Positions 1 to 6,608 of a DNA stretch of 22,091 nucleotides are shown in pieces. A program made the translations under genes and the position numbers. How positions within the stretch are numbered: position 1 is the stretch's first letter; every line of letters begins with the position of its first letter. The notes under the pieces were generated by a model. That model did no database searches, was not told where the DNA came from, and saw nothing but the letters and a program-made list of their open reading frames with translations. This DNA is from an uncultured Campylobacter sp. (GTDB lineage: Bacteria; Campylobacterota; Campylobacteria; Campylobacterales; Campylobacteraceae): NCBI GenBank assembly GCA_900539505.1, contig UQCL01000037.1:1-22091 (forward strand), written 5' to 3'.

Positions 1-42
1 CGCGTAAGATCGTCGGCAGCGTCAGATGTGTATAAGAGACAG
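1..42 (+). other. Nextera sequencing adapter (artefact)
   Basis: Bases 10-42 match the Illumina Nextera read-1 transposase adapter, beginning TCGTCGGCAGCGTC and ending with the Tn5 mosaic end AGATGTGTATAAGAGACAG. Bases 2-9 (GCGTAAGA) match the i5 index I know as N517/S517. This is library sequence left on the contig, not genome. Any gene reading into it gets a false end: the minus-strand frame acquires the spurious C-terminal residues LSLIHI here. Confidence 0.98.
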
Positions 43-375
43 ATATAATATTTGCTTTAAAATTTCGCTTTGATCCAGCTTGAAATAGGTGCAGAATTTC
101 GCGCCCTCTATATCTTGCGATATGTCGGTGGCGCCTACGGGGCTTTTTTCATATTTTTTAAGATCTATTTTTCGGATATTGTTTTCATCTCCTTTGCCGA
201 TTGCTCCAAGCACGCGAAAGTCCCTATCTATCTCGCCGTAAATATCAAAAAACAGATAACTGCCCTTAAAGCTTTTATAGGCGAATTCCTTTACGGCATC
301 CTTAACAATTTCGATATTTGCAAGCGTAACTTCGGTCTTTTTGCAAGATTCGTTTTTTATCTCGACTTCAATCAT
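43..375 (-). CDS. Hypothetical protein, 3' end cut by contig end
   Basis: About 111 genuine residues from ATG at 375, with a good ribosome binding site (AAGGAG, about 6 bases upstream). The open frame continues to base 22, but its last six residues (LSLIHI) are translated adapter, so the true C-terminus is missing. The protein is small, acidic and apparently soluble: no signal peptide or membrane helix, and a single Cys pair near the N-terminus and in the C-terminal part. I do not recognise the family. It follows the Imm53 gene by 29 bases on the same strand, so the two are probably cotranscribed. From that context it could be another immunity or accessory protein of a polymorphic-toxin locus, but nothing in the sequence proves it. 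Confidence 0.7.
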
Positions 376-404
376 CTAGGCTCCTTTATTTGTCTCGCTA
401 AATT

Positions 405-680
405 TTAATCCGTTAGCCATTTTACCACGTATTCCAATAATTCCTCTAAATTTTCGGCTCCGCAACTTCCTTTGAGTTCGTTTTCCGTGGCATTGATGAA
501 AAACCAATCCTCGTCATCTCTATCGATATTTATTTTGATCGGCTTTTTCCCGCTCTCGCCATCGATTTCGATCCACCAGCCCGGGTTATCGACCGTTTCT
601 AGCGTAAGGCCATATTCATGCTCCCATTCTCCGTCGCATTTGGAAGCGTACCAGTTTTGTATGAGTTTTAGATTACTCAT
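405..680 (-). CDS. Imm53-family immunity protein
   Basis: Complete 91-residue cytosolic protein. Its motifs are those I associate with immunity protein 53 (Imm53): WY at 10-11, CDGEWEH at 15-21, YG at 23-24, DNPGW at 31-35, a DW at about 57-58 and a C-terminal NLEELLEYVVKW-type helix. Family knowledge: Imm53 proteins are predicted from comparative genomics to neutralise toxins of polymorphic or contact-dependent systems. The length is normal. ATG at 680 is preceded by a strong GGAGGAG site. It sits between two small unrecognised genes on the same strand. No toxin gene is present to the window edge, so it is an orphan immunity gene here, or its toxin lies beyond the left contig end. Confidence 0.85.
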   Translation of the reverse strand: MSNLKLIQNWYASKCDGEWEHEYGLTLETVDNPGWWIEIDGESGKKPIKINIDRDDEDWFFINATENELKGSCGAENLEELLEYVVKWLTD

Positions 681-771
681 TGCTCCTCCTTTAATTTTAT
701 AAATTTTAAAATTCTCGATTTGTTAGGCTTTGATATTGCAATTGAAGCAGGGCTTCTTTGCTATTTAAATT

Positions 772-1125
772 TTAATCGCTTATTAGAAATTTCTTTTCTA
801 CACCGTCTTTATTTACGGCTGTTATCTCCCACTCCGGTCTATTTAAAAATTTTATAGCTTTTTCATCCAGTTCGGACAATGGCTCCTCGTGATTGCATCT
901 GGTTTTAAGATAATATAGCGAAAGATCGCCCGTTCGATTTTCATCCATAAGCTGCATTATGCACTTATCGTTTGGATACCCACTATCATAGCGGTTTATC
1001 ATCATAAACGCCTCGCAGCTCTTATGAAACGGGAAGCGGCCGAAATTAAAAAGATTGCCGACGAGCTCAAATACAAGGACAAAAAACATAAATAAAATGA
1101 ATAGTTTGACCATTCTGCCTTTCAC
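772..1125 (-). CDS. Membrane-anchored hypothetical protein
   Basis: Small protein with one N-terminal hydrophobic helix (VKLFILFMFFVLVFELVG, residues about 5-22 from the chosen start). A hydrophilic domain follows, with three cysteines (motifs KSCEAF, DKCIMQ, TRCNHE) that would lie in the periplasm if the helix is a signal anchor; disulfides are possible. Start choice: GTG at 1125 has AGGAG eight bases upstream (117 residues). Alternatives are TTG at 1152 (126 residues, no good binding site) and ATG at 1113 (113 residues). The family is not recognised. It precedes Imm53 by 91 bases on the same strand, so it may belong to the same accessory cluster, for example as an immunity protein against a periplasm- or membrane-acting toxin. 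That role is inference. Confidence 0.6.
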   Translation of the reverse strand: MKGRMVKLFILFMFFVLVFELVGNLFNFGRFPFHKSCEAFMMINRYDSGYPNDKCIMQLMDENRTGDLSLYYLKTRCNHEEPLSELDEKAIKFLNRPEWEITAVNKDGVEKKFLISD

Positions 1126-1203
1126 AGCGGCGCTCCTAAATTTTGAAATCAAAAATTCGTTTGTGTTTTAAATGCCAGACGGTATTTGCGCTTAAGTCGC
1201 GGG

Positions 1204-1237
1204 TGCGCCCAAGCATTAGCCGAAGCGGTCGGGCGCA
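1204..1237 (-). terminator. GC-rich inverted repeat after the radical SAM gene
   Basis: TGCGCCC at 1204-1210 and GGGCGCA at 1231-1237 form a perfect 7-base inverted repeat with a 20-base loop. It lies just after the minus-strand radical SAM stop at 1242. No T-tract follows on the minus strand, so it is not a classical intrinsic terminator. It could end transcription weakly or protect the mRNA end. Confidence 0.3.
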
Positions 1238-1241
1238 AAAT

Positions 1242-2594
1242 TTACGACGCTATCTCGCCTTTTGCTGCGCCGGTTGCGGTGGATTCGCTTTCGTCCATAA
1301 TGATGAGCTGTCTAGCGCGCTTAATCTTGGCATCGTCGCGAAACGCCGCGCGCACCTTGTCCATGCCGGTGTAAAATTCCTTCATCAAAACAAGGCACAG
1401 ATATGCGCCAAATTCCGTCGTACGAATAATCTCGTTCTCGATCCGCACGGCTCCTGCAAGCCTTAGCAGGCTAAGCTCTCTGCCAAGTTCGCGACGCAAA
1501 TTTAGATCGTTTGCGGCATTAAATTTAGCGATATCGATCTCGCCGTTGAAAAGCTCGGTCAAAAAGAGGTATTTTGCGCGCTCGGATCTGCTAAAATCGC
1601 AAGTAGCGATTACGGTGCTTTCGTTTTTGCGCACTCTGCTTGCGTAGTCTTCGAGGTTGAACGCATTTACGAGCAGCCGCCCGCCTAAAAAGCTAAACGC
1701 GCCGCTTCCGATGCCTACGTATTCGTGATTTGTGCCTACGTACTCGTCGCTCATGTTTGATTTTTCGCGAGCGAAAGCCCATGCGTTGCTGCGGTGCCAG
1801 CTAGAAAATTCCTTGCAGATGATGGAGTAAAATTCCTCTTCGTGATCTACATTGCTAACGCCGAGACTTCGCGCTATTTGATCGCGCATCAAAGGCGATT
1901 TCATCAGCGGATACAGCGTGATCTGCTCGGGCTTCACCGTCTTTGCCGCTTCGATGTCGCGAAGTAAAATTTCGCGTGTTTGAAACGGAAAGTTAAAGAT
2001 CAGATCTAGGCTTAAAATCGGTAAAATTCCGACCGCTCGGGATAGCTTTTCTTGCAGAATTTCGCCCGAGCCGAATTTGTCATAGCGCGACGCTTTGCGT
2101 AAAATATCATCATCAAAGCTCTGCACCCCCACGCTTAGGCGGTCTATGAGCCCGCGAAATCGCAGCAAGCTCTCGGGCTCTATGTGGTTGGGATCGCTCT
2201 CGCACGAGACCTCTTTGATGTTAAAAAGCGACTTAGCAAGCTCCAGTGTGCGCGCTAGCTCATCCTCGTCGATGAGCGTCGTGCCGCCGCCTACATAAAG
2301 CGTCTCAAAGTCGTAGCCTGCGTCCTTTGTGCGCTGCATCTCGGTGCGTAGCGCGCTAAAATACGCCTTGCACGCGCCGCGCTCGTAAGCATATTTATGA
2401 AAGGAGCAGTACGGGCAAAACGTGTGGCAGAATGGCACGTGTATGTAGAGCATATATTTTTTATCGGGGTTTGGAATTTTAGCGATATTTTCCTGCGTGA
2501 TGTCGATTCTAAGGGAGTTGTATAGGGATTTTTGCATAGTTTCGGCGGCGTATTTTTTGGCGAAGCTATGCACCATTTGACTGATAAAATTCAT
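1242..2594 (-). CDS. HemN/HutW-like radical SAM protein (coproporphyrinogen III oxidase family)
   Basis: 450-residue cytosolic radical SAM enzyme. The 4Fe-4S motif C56-x3-C60-x2-C63 lies in LYIHVPFCHTFCPYCSF, with the aromatic residue after the last Cys that is usual for SAM binding. The SAM-binding glycines are at 102-104 (YVGGGTT), and a GVQSF strand follows at about 176-180. The start of about 50 residues before the Cys cluster and the C-terminal winged-helix-like half match the HemN/HemW/HutW superfamily. Members make protoporphyrinogen IX anaerobically (HemN), deliver heme (HemW) or open heme anaerobically (ChuW/HutW). A bacterium can carry several such paralogues, and sequence alone does not choose among these roles. 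No heme-uptake gene is adjacent. ATG at 2594; the binding site is weak (AAGG about 10 bases upstream). The tail past about residue 430 is low-complexity. Confidence 0.85.
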   Translation of the reverse strand: MNFISQMVHSFAKKYAAETMQKSLYNSLRIDITQENIAKIPNPDKKYMLYIHVPFCHTFCPYCSFHKYAYERGACKAYFSALRTEMQRTKDAGYDFETLYVGGGTTLIDEDELARTLELAKSLFNIKEVSCESDPNHIEPESLLRFRGLIDRLSVGVQSFDDDILRKASRYDKFGSGEILQEKLSRAVGILPILSLDLIFNFPFQTREILLRDIEAAKTVKPEQITLYPLMKSPLMRDQIARSLGVSNVDHEEEFYSIICKEFSSWHRSNAWAFAREKSNMSDEYVGTNHEYVGIGSGAFSFLGGRLLVNAFNLEDYASRVRKNESTVIATCDFSRSERAKYLFLTELFNGEIDIAKFNAANDLNLRRELGRELSLLRLAGAVRIENEIIRTTEFGAYLCLVLMKEFYTGMDKVRAAFRDDAKIKRARQLIIMDESESTATGAAKGEIAS

Positions 2595-2612
2595 AAAACT
2601 TTAACCTTTTTT

Positions 2613-2639
2613 AAACTTAAAAATTAATTTTTGAAGTTT
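2613..2639. repeat. AT-only inverted repeat between azlD and the radical SAM gene
   Basis: AAACTT, then the perfect 14-base palindrome AAAAATTAATTTTT, then a single bulged G, then AAGTTT. The whole 27-base element is self-complementary except for that bulge. It fills most of the 69-base gap between azlD and the radical SAM gene on the minus strand, directly upstream of the latter's binding site. It could be an operator, a weak terminator, or simply AT-rich promoter DNA. No GC stem or T-run supports a classical terminator. Confidence 0.4.
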
Positions 2640-2663
2640 ATCGAAAACTAACTTATAAATTTA

Positions 2664-3011
2664 TCAATAATTCAATAAAAAGCGCAGTGCCGCCATATAA
2701 CTTAGCGTAGGAAGCGCTATCGTCACGAGTGAATTGCGAAATTTAGCATGCACGACAAACGCCATAATTAGGCAAAATAGCAACATCGCCGTTTGCAGCA
2801 CATCCGCGCTAAAAGCTCGCTCGCCCGAGAAGCTAGGCAGCATCGTCTTAAGCGCATAGATCGTCAAAACGACCATTATCAAAAGGCCCGAGTTTTTCTG
2901 CAGATACGATAAGCTTGGACTCGCGGTCTTTTTCTTAAAAAACAGCAGCGGTAAAAATCGCGTCAAAATCGTAGCGAGCGAGGCCAGAAAGATATAGGGC
3001 AAAATTTCCAC
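2664..3011 (-). CDS. azlD: AzlD-family branched-chain amino acid export subunit
   Basis: 115-residue integral membrane protein, usual AzlD length, with about four hydrophobic segments (residues about 3-21, 43-60, 70-88, 95-113). The N-terminal pattern (leucine-rich helix, then a TRFLPLLFF stretch) is typical of AzlD. AzlC and AzlD together form an exporter for branched-chain amino acids and their analogues. The start is GTG at 3011, sharing one base with the azlC stop (TAGTG), with AGGAG just upstream inside azlC. That implies translational coupling to azlC and fits a 1:1 partner. Confidence 0.92.
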   Translation of the reverse strand: MEILPYIFLASLATILTRFLPLLFFKKKTASPSLSYLQKNSGLLIMVVLTIYALKTMLPSFSGERAFSADVLQTAMLLFCLIMAFVVHAKFRNSLVTIALPTLSYMAALRFLLNY

Positions 3012-3769
3012 TACCTGCTCCTTTTTAAGAATTTTCGCAGCCTGCGTCCCGTGCGTGAAGGTTGCTCGAAGTATTTACGAAAGAGCAACAAAACCGCAGT
3101 GCCAAAAATCAGAGTGCCGAATAAAAAGTATTTTGTAGGAAAGATAAAAAGCCCCGCAAACGCGCAGGCAAAGCCCAGAAATAGCACTTTGTATTGCGGA
3201 TTTGCCTTAAAAACCTCATAGGTTAGCATTGCAAAAAGCGCCGTCAGACTAAACTCGACTCCGCTAAAATCAAACTTTAAGCTTGCTCCCAAAACAGCCC
3301 CTACGACGACGCCCGCGACCCAGTAGGAATGATTTAAGACCGCGGTTAGATTATAGAGCAGATCAAGCTCTTTTAGCCTTTGCGGCGTTACGGGCTGTTC
3401 GCCGCTAAGCTCCTCGGGGCACAAAAATGCGCGCGCTTTTAGCAGCGCAAAGGTTTCATCCGTAAGGGCATATACGGCGTAAATTTTATGACGCACGAAG
3501 CGCAGTTCCTCAAGCAGCGACATCGTGTAGAAAAAATGGCGAAAATTTAGCAAAAACGCCACGACGAAGGTATCTACAAGCGAGGCGTGGGTTACGATGA
3601 ATGCGATCAGCACAAACTCCACGCTGCCTGCGTAGATCAGCAGCGAAGTTAGCGCGAGCGCCCATACGGGCAGGTCTTGGCTGATGCCGTAGATACCAAA
3701 CGCCAGCCCCAGCGGCACGTAGCCCATCATCACGGGGAGGGTGGATCTAAAAATTTCAAATTTACTCAT
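3011..3769 (-). CDS. azlC: AzlC-family branched-chain amino acid export permease
   Basis: 252-residue inner-membrane protein with several hydrophobic helices. The AzlC signature is visible near the N-terminus (TLPVMMGYVPLGLAFGI, residues about 10-26) and in the NFRHFFYTM stretch at about residues 95-103. It is the large subunit of the two-component AzlCD exporter of branched-chain amino acids. A charged loop at about residues 115-135 carries acidic and basic residues. The C-terminal 20 residues are strongly basic (several Arg and Lys), so a cytoplasmic end is likely. ATG at 3769 has AGGAAAG upstream. A candidate -10 box lies about 25 bases before the start. It is the first gene of the azlC-azlD pair and overlaps azlD by one base. 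Confidence 0.93.
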   Translation of the reverse strand: MSKFEIFRSTLPVMMGYVPLGLAFGIYGISQDLPVWALALTSLLIYAGSVEFVLIAFIVTHASLVDTFVVAFLLNFRHFFYTMSLLEELRFVRHKIYAVYALTDETFALLKARAFLCPEELSGEQPVTPQRLKELDLLYNLTAVLNHSYWVAGVVVGAVLGASLKFDFSGVEFSLTALFAMLTYEVFKANPQYKVLFLGFACAFAGLFIFPTKYFLFGTLIFGTAVLLLFRKYFEQPSRTGRRLRKFLKRSR

Positions 3770-3793
3770 AGCTTTCCTAAATTTAAAAGCGCG

Positions 3794-3799
3794 ATTGTA
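3794..3799 (-). promoter_or_regulatory. Candidate -10 box for azlC
   Basis: TACAAT on the minus strand, 25 bases before the azlC ATG, inside an AT-rich run (TAAAATTTAATAAAATTTTAG just upstream). No -35 is obvious, as is usual for Campylobacter sigma-70 promoters. The same hexamer sits upstream of nuoA. Confidence 0.5.
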
Positions 3800-3949
3800 G
3801 CTAAAATTTTATTAAATTTTACAGGGCGCGCAAGCGGGATCTGCGCCGCTGCGAGCTGGTTTTGCGCGGTTATGCGTCGCAAGAGGAGCTGTAAAATTTA
3901 CTCGGTTTGGCACGGTGAAATTTTAAAATTTAGCCTGCGTAGAATTTTG

Positions 3950-3967
3950 CGAAATTTTAAAATTTCG
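3950..3967. repeat. 18-base perfect palindrome between pit and azlC
   Basis: CGAAATTTTAAAATTTCG is a perfect palindrome 24-41 bases after the pit stop. A second, 15-base copy (GAAATTTTAAAATTT) lies at 3917-3931. Both are in the 221-base gap between pit and azlC. The pair could be a protein-binding site, or a weak AT hairpin ending pit transcription. Confidence 0.45.
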
Positions 3968-3990
3968 GGGAGTGGATCTTTAAATTTAGC

Positions 3991-5553
3991 CTAAAATACG
4001 TGGCGCAAAAGCACGAATGCAAACGCCGAAAGCAGCGCCGAGACGGGTAGGGTGATGATCCACGCTAGCCCGATCGGCTTCATCAGCGACCAGTTCGTGC
4101 TGTGATTTACCAAGCCTATTCCCAAAATCGCGCCGATTAGCACGTGGGTCGAGGAGATCGGAAGCCCCAGCACCGATGCCGCCATGACGACGACGGCGCT
4201 TGCGAGCTCGGCGCTAAAGCCCGAGGCCGGGTGGATTTTCGTAAGATTGGTGCCTACGGTGGCGATCACCTCTTTGCCGATGAACCAAAGCCCCGCTATG
4301 AGGGCTACTGCGAACATTATCATAATCTGCTGCGGCACGGGAGTGGAGGGATTGATACTATTCGTAGCCATCGTATCGATGATGGCGGCAAACGGACCCA
4401 CGGCGTTTGCGATGTCGTTGCTGCCGTGTGAAAAGGCAAAGCCGCTAGCAGTGAACACCTGCAGCCAGCTAAACATCAAAAACGCGGATTTGTTTAAATT
4501 TGAGCGGCGCAGGGTTTTAGCGAAAATAAACATCAAAAGCCAGGTAATTAGCGTCGACATACCGATGATGAGGTAGTTGTAAAAATTTGTAAGCCCGAAA
4601 TTTAGATTATGCAGCCCCTTAAATATCAGCATCGCCGAGATCACGAAAGCGCCGATACCCGCTACGGCAGGGATGCCGAATTCCAAAGCTTTGTGGGATT
4701 TGAGCTTCTCTTTTTTAGCGTCAAGCTCGATCACCTTTTTATAATACTCGCTATCCAGCTCGCTTGGATCAAAATCCGGATCGCGCATCGCGTAGATATC
4801 ATGATTTAGCGCCTCTGCATAGGCGATCTTTTGGATGTCGTCCAGGGTCTCGAAGGTCTTTTTATGCAGCTTGCGGAGGGATTTTTTTTCGCGCTTTATG
4901 CGGTCGATCTTTATTTGAGCGTAGCGGTTGTAATCCAAAATGTAATGCTTAATTAGCCAGAAAATTCCAAAGGAGATCACTCCGCCCAAAATCGGCGAGA
5001 GCACCCAGGAGATCGCTATTTTGCCGATTTTATCCCATTGCACGAGCCACAATGCGGAAGTCTCTGCGGTATTAAGCAGGGCGCCTAGCGTAAGCCCCGA
5101 GCCCACGATACCGCCGATGATAGCGTGCGTAGTAGATACGGGCAAACCCTTTCTGCTGGCAAAAAGCAGCCACGCGCCCGCCGCAAAAAGTGCGCTCATC
5201 ATTACGTAGATAAAGTCTCTCGGATGCACGTCCATTTTGCTAAGATCGATTATGCCGCTGCGAATCGTCGAGGTTACTTCACCGCCTGCGATTACAGCGC
5301 CGCTTGCTTCAAATACCGCCGCGATACAAAGGGCTTGCGCGATGCTAAGAGTGCCGCTTCCGACGCTGGTGCCGAAGGAATTTGCCACGTCGTTTCCGCC
5401 GATATTAAAGGCCATAAAGATGCCCAAAAATACCGAAACTAAAAATAGCATTTTATCGCCGCTTCCTATAAAACCGAATCCCCAGATAAGAAAATAGATT
5501 GTTACGCCGCAGAATATGCCGTAGAAAATGAGACTTATCTTGCTAGATTTCAT
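3991..5553 (-). CDS. pit: PiT-family inorganic phosphate transporter
   Basis: 520-residue inner-membrane carrier for low-affinity metal-phosphate uptake driven by a cation gradient. Two inverted PiT halves are clear: the first signature GGNDVANS at 52-59 with GLPVSTTHAIIGG at 136-148, and the second GSNDIANAVGP at 377-387 with GLPISSTHVLIGA near 475. Between them, at about 210-290, lies a charged cytoplasmic loop rich in Lys and Glu, a usual place for regulation in this family. Length agrees with epsilonproteobacterial PiT proteins. ATG at 5553 follows a GGGAG site. It is transcribed divergently from nuoA across a 174-base gap. No PhoU-like partner is adjacent. Confidence 0.95.
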   Translation of the reverse strand: MKSSKISLIFYGIFCGVTIYFLIWGFGFIGSGDKMLFLVSVFLGIFMAFNIGGNDVANSFGTSVGSGTLSIAQALCIAAVFEASGAVIAGGEVTSTIRSGIIDLSKMDVHPRDFIYVMMSALFAAGAWLLFASRKGLPVSTTHAIIGGIVGSGLTLGALLNTAETSALWLVQWDKIGKIAISWVLSPILGGVISFGIFWLIKHYILDYNRYAQIKIDRIKREKKSLRKLHKKTFETLDDIQKIAYAEALNHDIYAMRDPDFDPSELDSEYYKKVIELDAKKEKLKSHKALEFGIPAVAGIGAFVISAMLIFKGLHNLNFGLTNFYNYLIIGMSTLITWLLMFIFAKTLRRSNLNKSAFLMFSWLQVFTASGFAFSHGSNDIANAVGPFAAIIDTMATNSINPSTPVPQQIMIMFAVALIAGLWFIGKEVIATVGTNLTKIHPASGFSAELASAVVVMAASVLGLPISSTHVLIGAILGIGLVNHSTNWSLMKPIGLAWIITLPVSALLSAFAFVLLRHVF

Positions 5554-5576
5554 AGCTCTCCCTTAAAATCCGCGAA

Positions 5577-5582
5577 ATTTTA
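5577..5582 (-). promoter_or_regulatory. Candidate extended -10 box for pit
   Basis: On the minus strand TGGTAAAAT reads as an extended -10 (TG-N-TAAAAT) about 24 bases before the pit ATG. There is no convincing -35. Confidence 0.45.
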
Positions 5583-5600
5583 CCACACGCGCCTTAATCC

Positions 5601-5658
5601 CCACTAAATCGCACGAGGGAGGTATATTAAATTTTACTTTTAAAAGCGAATTTAGTGG
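5601..5658. repeat. Spaced inverted repeat in the pit-nuoA divergent region
   Basis: CCACTAAATCGC at 5601-5612 and GCGAATTTAGTGG at 5646-5658 are inverted copies, identical except for one extra base, separated by 33 bases. The element is centred in the 174-base divergent gap, between the candidate pit and nuoA promoters. That placement suits a regulator binding site, or two half-sites, acting on both directions. The regulator is unknown. Confidence 0.5.
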
Positions 5659-5691
5659 CGCGCGCTAAGCTTTATTAAATCAATACTTCGT

Positions 5692-5697
5692 TACAAT
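5692..5697 (+). promoter_or_regulatory. Candidate -10 box of the nuo operon
   Basis: TACAAT about 30 bases before the nuoA ATG, preceded by an AT-rich run and no clear -35, as in Campylobacter sigma-70 promoters. No other promoter-sized gap occurs before the end of nuoN, so this should drive the whole operon. Confidence 0.5.
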
Positions 5698-5727
5698 CCA
5701 CATTAAATTTTAAAACCGAGGCGAAAA

Positions 5728-6117
5728 ATGTCTAGAATTCCGCTGCAAAGCCCGTATTTCGGAATATTCGTGATGCTAATCCTGGCTTTTTGCGTCTTTT
5801 CGCTCATCGTTAAACTATCCTCTTTGTTAGGCTCGCGTTTAGCAGATAGGCGCGATGAGCGGCTAAAGGGCGAAATTTACGAAAGCGGACCCGAGGCCGT
5901 CAAACAGCCCAACCGAATGAACTCCCACTTTTTTTTGATAGCCGTGCTTTTCATACTTTTTGACGTCGAGATTATCTTTATGTTTCCATGGGCGGTAAAT
6001 TTTAAAATTTTAGGCGTGTTCGGGCTTGTAGAGATGGCGTTTTTCATCGTATTATTAGGCATCGGTTTCATCTACGCCTGGAAAAAAGGAGCGCTAAATT
6101 GGCAGAGCATAAGATAA
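5728..6117 (+). CDS. nuoA: NADH-quinone oxidoreductase (complex I) subunit A
   Basis: 129-residue membrane subunit with three helices (about 11-33, 66-90, 97-119). It helps form the quinone-channel end of the membrane arm. Family marks are YESG at 51-54 in the conserved loop and FDVEIIFMFPWAV from 78, with the acidic residues D79 and E81 in the second helix. Length is normal. ATG at 5728 with GAGG six bases before it. It is the first gene of the operon; its last 19 bases overlap the start of nuoB. Confidence 0.97.
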   Translation: MSRIPLQSPYFGIFVMLILAFCVFSLIVKLSSLLGSRLADRRDERLKGEIYESGPEAVKQPNRMNSHFFLIAVLFILFDVEIIFMFPWAVNFKILGVFGLVEMAFFIVLLGIGFIYAWKKGALNWQSIR

Positions 6118-6608
6118 ACTACGCGCGCGAAAACGGGCTTCCAGTAGTTCTTACCACCGTCGATAAGCTGATCGCATGGGGTAGAAGTAACTCTTTGTGG
6201 GCGATGACGTACGGGCTTGCTTGCTGTGCGATCGAGATGATGGCGGCGGGCGCGGGCAGATTTGATTTTGACCGCTTCGGTACGATATTTCGCGCAAGCG
6301 CCAAGCAATCGGATGTGATGATAATCGCAGGCACGCTTAGTAAAAAGCACGCCGAGTTTACGCGCCGCCTATACGACGCGATGCCCGAGCCCAAATGGGT
6401 CATCAGTATGGGTAGCTGCGCCAATACCGGAGGGATGTTTAATACCTACGCTACGGTGCAGGGCTGCGACCGCATAGTGCCTGTGGATATTTATCTCCCC
6501 GGATGCGCGCCGCGCCCCGAGACGCTGCAGTTTGCGCTGATGGTGCTGCAAAAAAAGATCCGCACCCAAACTCCGCGCCGCGCACAAAAGGCAAAAAGGC
6601 TGATCTGA
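6099..6608 (+). CDS. nuoB: Complex I subunit B (N2 cluster)
   Basis: 169-residue subunit of the connecting module. It holds the terminal 4Fe-4S cluster N2 that reduces quinone. The ligands are C42 and C43 (GLACCAIEM), C107 (MGSCANTGG) and C136 (PGCAPRPE), in the family spacing. The start is TTG at 6099: GGAG lies seven bases upstream inside nuoA, and the frame then gives the normal N-terminus. The 19-base overlap with nuoA and the TTG start suggest coupled, tuned translation. The basic C-terminal tail (QTPRRAQKAKRLI) ends by sharing one base with the nuoC start. Confidence 0.97.
   Translation: MAEHKINYARENGLPVVLTTVDKLIAWGRSNSLWAMTYGLACCAIEMMAAGAGRFDFDRFGTIFRASAKQSDVMIIAGTLSKKHAEFTRRLYDAMPEPKWVISMGSCANTGGMFNTYATVQGCDRIVPVDIYLPGCAPRPETLQFALMVLQKKIRTQTPRRAQKAKRLI

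Noticed and set aside
1..42. Terminal sequences as a transposon end or attachment site
   Set aside because: They match the Tn5-derived Nextera adapter and index exactly, so they are library artefacts and not a mobile element.
743..755. Small hairpin between the two left hypothetical/Imm53 genes as a terminator
   Set aside because: Only a 5-base stem with a 3-base loop and no T-run on the minus strand.
6503..6607. Upstream extension of nuoC
   Set aside because: The extension lies inside nuoB in another frame; ATG at 6608 fits the operon's overlap pattern and the family N-terminus.
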